From an uncultured Gallionellaceae bacterium (GTDB lineage: Bacteria; Pseudomonadota; Gammaproteobacteria; Burkholderiales; Sulfuricellaceae): 6,546 nucleotides of DNA. The DNA lies in the NCBI GenBank assembly GCA_937873435.1, contig CALMWM010000090.1, positions 1 through 6,546 on the forward strand, given 5' to 3'. Position numbers and translations under genes: made by a program. Below the pieces are notes generated by a model, which saw nothing but the letters and a program-made list of their open reading frames with translations, ran no database searches and was not told the origin of the DNA. This document shows positions 5,846 to 6,546 of the stretch, one piece after another. Every line of letters starts with the position of its first letter. Positions within the stretch are counted from its first letter, which is position 1.

Positions 5846-6448
5846 CTAAGGCAACAGTCCCGCCTTGCGAAGCTTGTCCAGGCTGCGATAGTACGTGGCT
5901 TTCGGCAAGCTCTGCTTGGCTGCATCGAGTCCCCGGGTCTGAATCACGTACAGCAGTTCGGAAAGCTGAAACGCGGTGGTTTTCTGGTACAGCTCATCCA
6001 GCACGGCTAGTCCAGGATGCTCTTGGGAAAAAGCGGCGCGTCGTTCCCGAACGGACTGCGCCTCAACGTCGAGTTGCGCATCGATGGCGATAATTTCATC
6101 CATCGAGGACACACGATGATGGTGAGTGATGCCGCGCACGTCGGGCACCACGTAGACCAAGGAAAACCGCTCATTCTTGCGTTTGCGCTGGCGCGCGTAG
6201 ATGTATTCGACCGCTTCGTCGTAATCGTTGAAGCGGCGGATCTTGGCTTCGTTCAGCCGAGCACAATATCGTCCGCGACTGTTGTCGCCCACTGCCCAGC
6301 CGTCGGCGTACCACTCCATGGTGCCGGTGGTATGAATCGTTGGCGGAATCATCTTGTCGGGGATGGCTACGCCGTCGTCGAAGATGTGGAGCATGTGATT
6401 GTGGTAGGTTTTGTAGCCGTCCACGAAGATGGTGAGGTGGCCTTTCAT
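5846..6448 (-). CDS. Unrecognised 200-residue protein with HTH-like C-terminus
   Basis: I do not recognise this family. The N-terminal half (1-105) is a mixed alpha/beta region rich in H, Y and W with MKGHLTIFVDGYKTYHNH at the start, GTMEWYADGWAVGD (42-55) and a beta-like FSLVYVVPDVRGI (95-107). A THHHRVSS segment (108-115) is histidine rich. A charged helix follows at about 116-145. The last 40 residues (161-200), ending LPKATYYRSLDKLRKAGLLP, have the look of a winged-helix or HTH ending in which ATYYRSLDKL would be the recognition helix. There is no signal peptide or membrane segment. The start at 6448 follows GCGGAG five bases upstream. The preceding gene ends 17 bases before this start, so they share an operon. 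The nucleotidyltransferase gene is next downstream on the same strand, 173 bases away. A DNA-binding regulator is an inference only. Confidence 0.75.
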   Translation of the reverse strand: MKGHLTIFVDGYKTYHNHMLHIFDDGVAIPDKMIPPTIHTTGTMEWYADGWAVGDNSRGRYCARLNEAKIRRFNDYDEAVEYIYARQRKRKNERFSLVYVVPDVRGITHHHRVSSMDEIIAIDAQLDVEAQSVRERRAAFSQEHPGLAVLDELYQKTTAFQLSELLYVIQTRGLDAAKQSLPKATYYRSLDKLRKAGLLP

Positions 6449-6465
6449 CGCATCTCCGCCCCTGC

Positions 6466-6546
6466 CTAGAGCAACTCAACACGATCGGGATAGATGCCGG
6501 CCTCGATGGCGGCTTCACCCAGATACGCGCCCCACGCCCACGCCGC
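6466..6546 (-). CDS. 3' end of a gene entering from the right edge
   Basis: The last 26 codons of a minus-strand gene are present, ending at a TAG at 6466-6468. The visible tail reads AAWAWGAYLGEAAIEAGI followed by YPDRVELL. Its stop is 17 bases before the start of the 200-residue gene, in an operon-like arrangement. The first 18 residues resemble the AWxWGAYLGxEALExGI segment of branched-chain aminotransferases (IlvE), but in IlvE that segment is internal, not terminal, so the gene would be truncated if related. The match may be coincidence, and the family stays undetermined. Confidence 0.6.
   Translation of the reverse strand, partial: AAWAWGAYLGEAAIEAGIYPDRVELL

Noticed and set aside
6017..6518. 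Open frames overlapping the 200-residue gene in other frames (6017-6469 plus, 6171-6518 minus)
   Set aside because: Their translations are low complexity or feature-free, while the 5846-6448 frame has a good ribosome site and a structured C-terminus.

Overview
This window looks like accessory DNA from a proteobacterium, probably a gamma- or betaproteobacterium. The protein families point that way: a tyrosine integrase, a HigB/HigA-like addiction pair, an ISL3-family transposase, a KfrA plasmid protein and a GSU2403-type nucleotidyltransferase. I cannot name the genus from sequence alone. There are no ribosomal RNA genes, no CRISPR array and no recognisable core-metabolism gene that is complete.

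Left part (1-2000). Positions 89-145 carry the 3' part of a tRNA-Leu(UAA) gene on the minus strand, from the anticodon loop to the encoded CCA. The 5' half is missing. This is what a tyrosine recombinase leaves at the far end of an element inserted in a tRNA gene. An intact-looking integrase of 351 residues starts 78 bases away (224-1279). It is followed within 39 bases by a toxin-antitoxin pair (1319-1666 and 1671-1997). Geometry suggests that host DNA lies to the left of the tRNA remnant and the element to the right.

Middle (2000-3650). A complete ISL3-family transposase (454 residues, DDE and both CxxC pairs present) is encoded on the minus strand at 2220-3584. I could not find its terminal inverted repeats. 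A possible 62-residue membrane protein (2035-2223) lies between the antitoxin and the transposase.

Right part (3641-6546). kfrA (3709-4596) encodes a DNA-binding head followed by a long coiled coil. Its leader carries four CATAAC copies, which look like an autoregulatory operator. It converges on a minus-strand cluster: a nucleotidyltransferase-fold protein (4710-5672), an unrecognised 200-residue protein with an HTH-like C-terminus (5846-6448), and the last 26 codons of another gene entering from the right edge. A long dyad (16-base arms, 15 paired) lies just upstream of the nucleotidyltransferase start, and two smaller dyads lie further upstream.

Taken together, this is one end of a tRNA-integrated plasmid-like or genomic-island element: integration (int), maintenance (toxin-antitoxin, KfrA), one transposon insertion, and an uncharacterised minus-strand gene set. 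That gene set is the best candidate for undescribed biology, but its function is not shown by the sequence.
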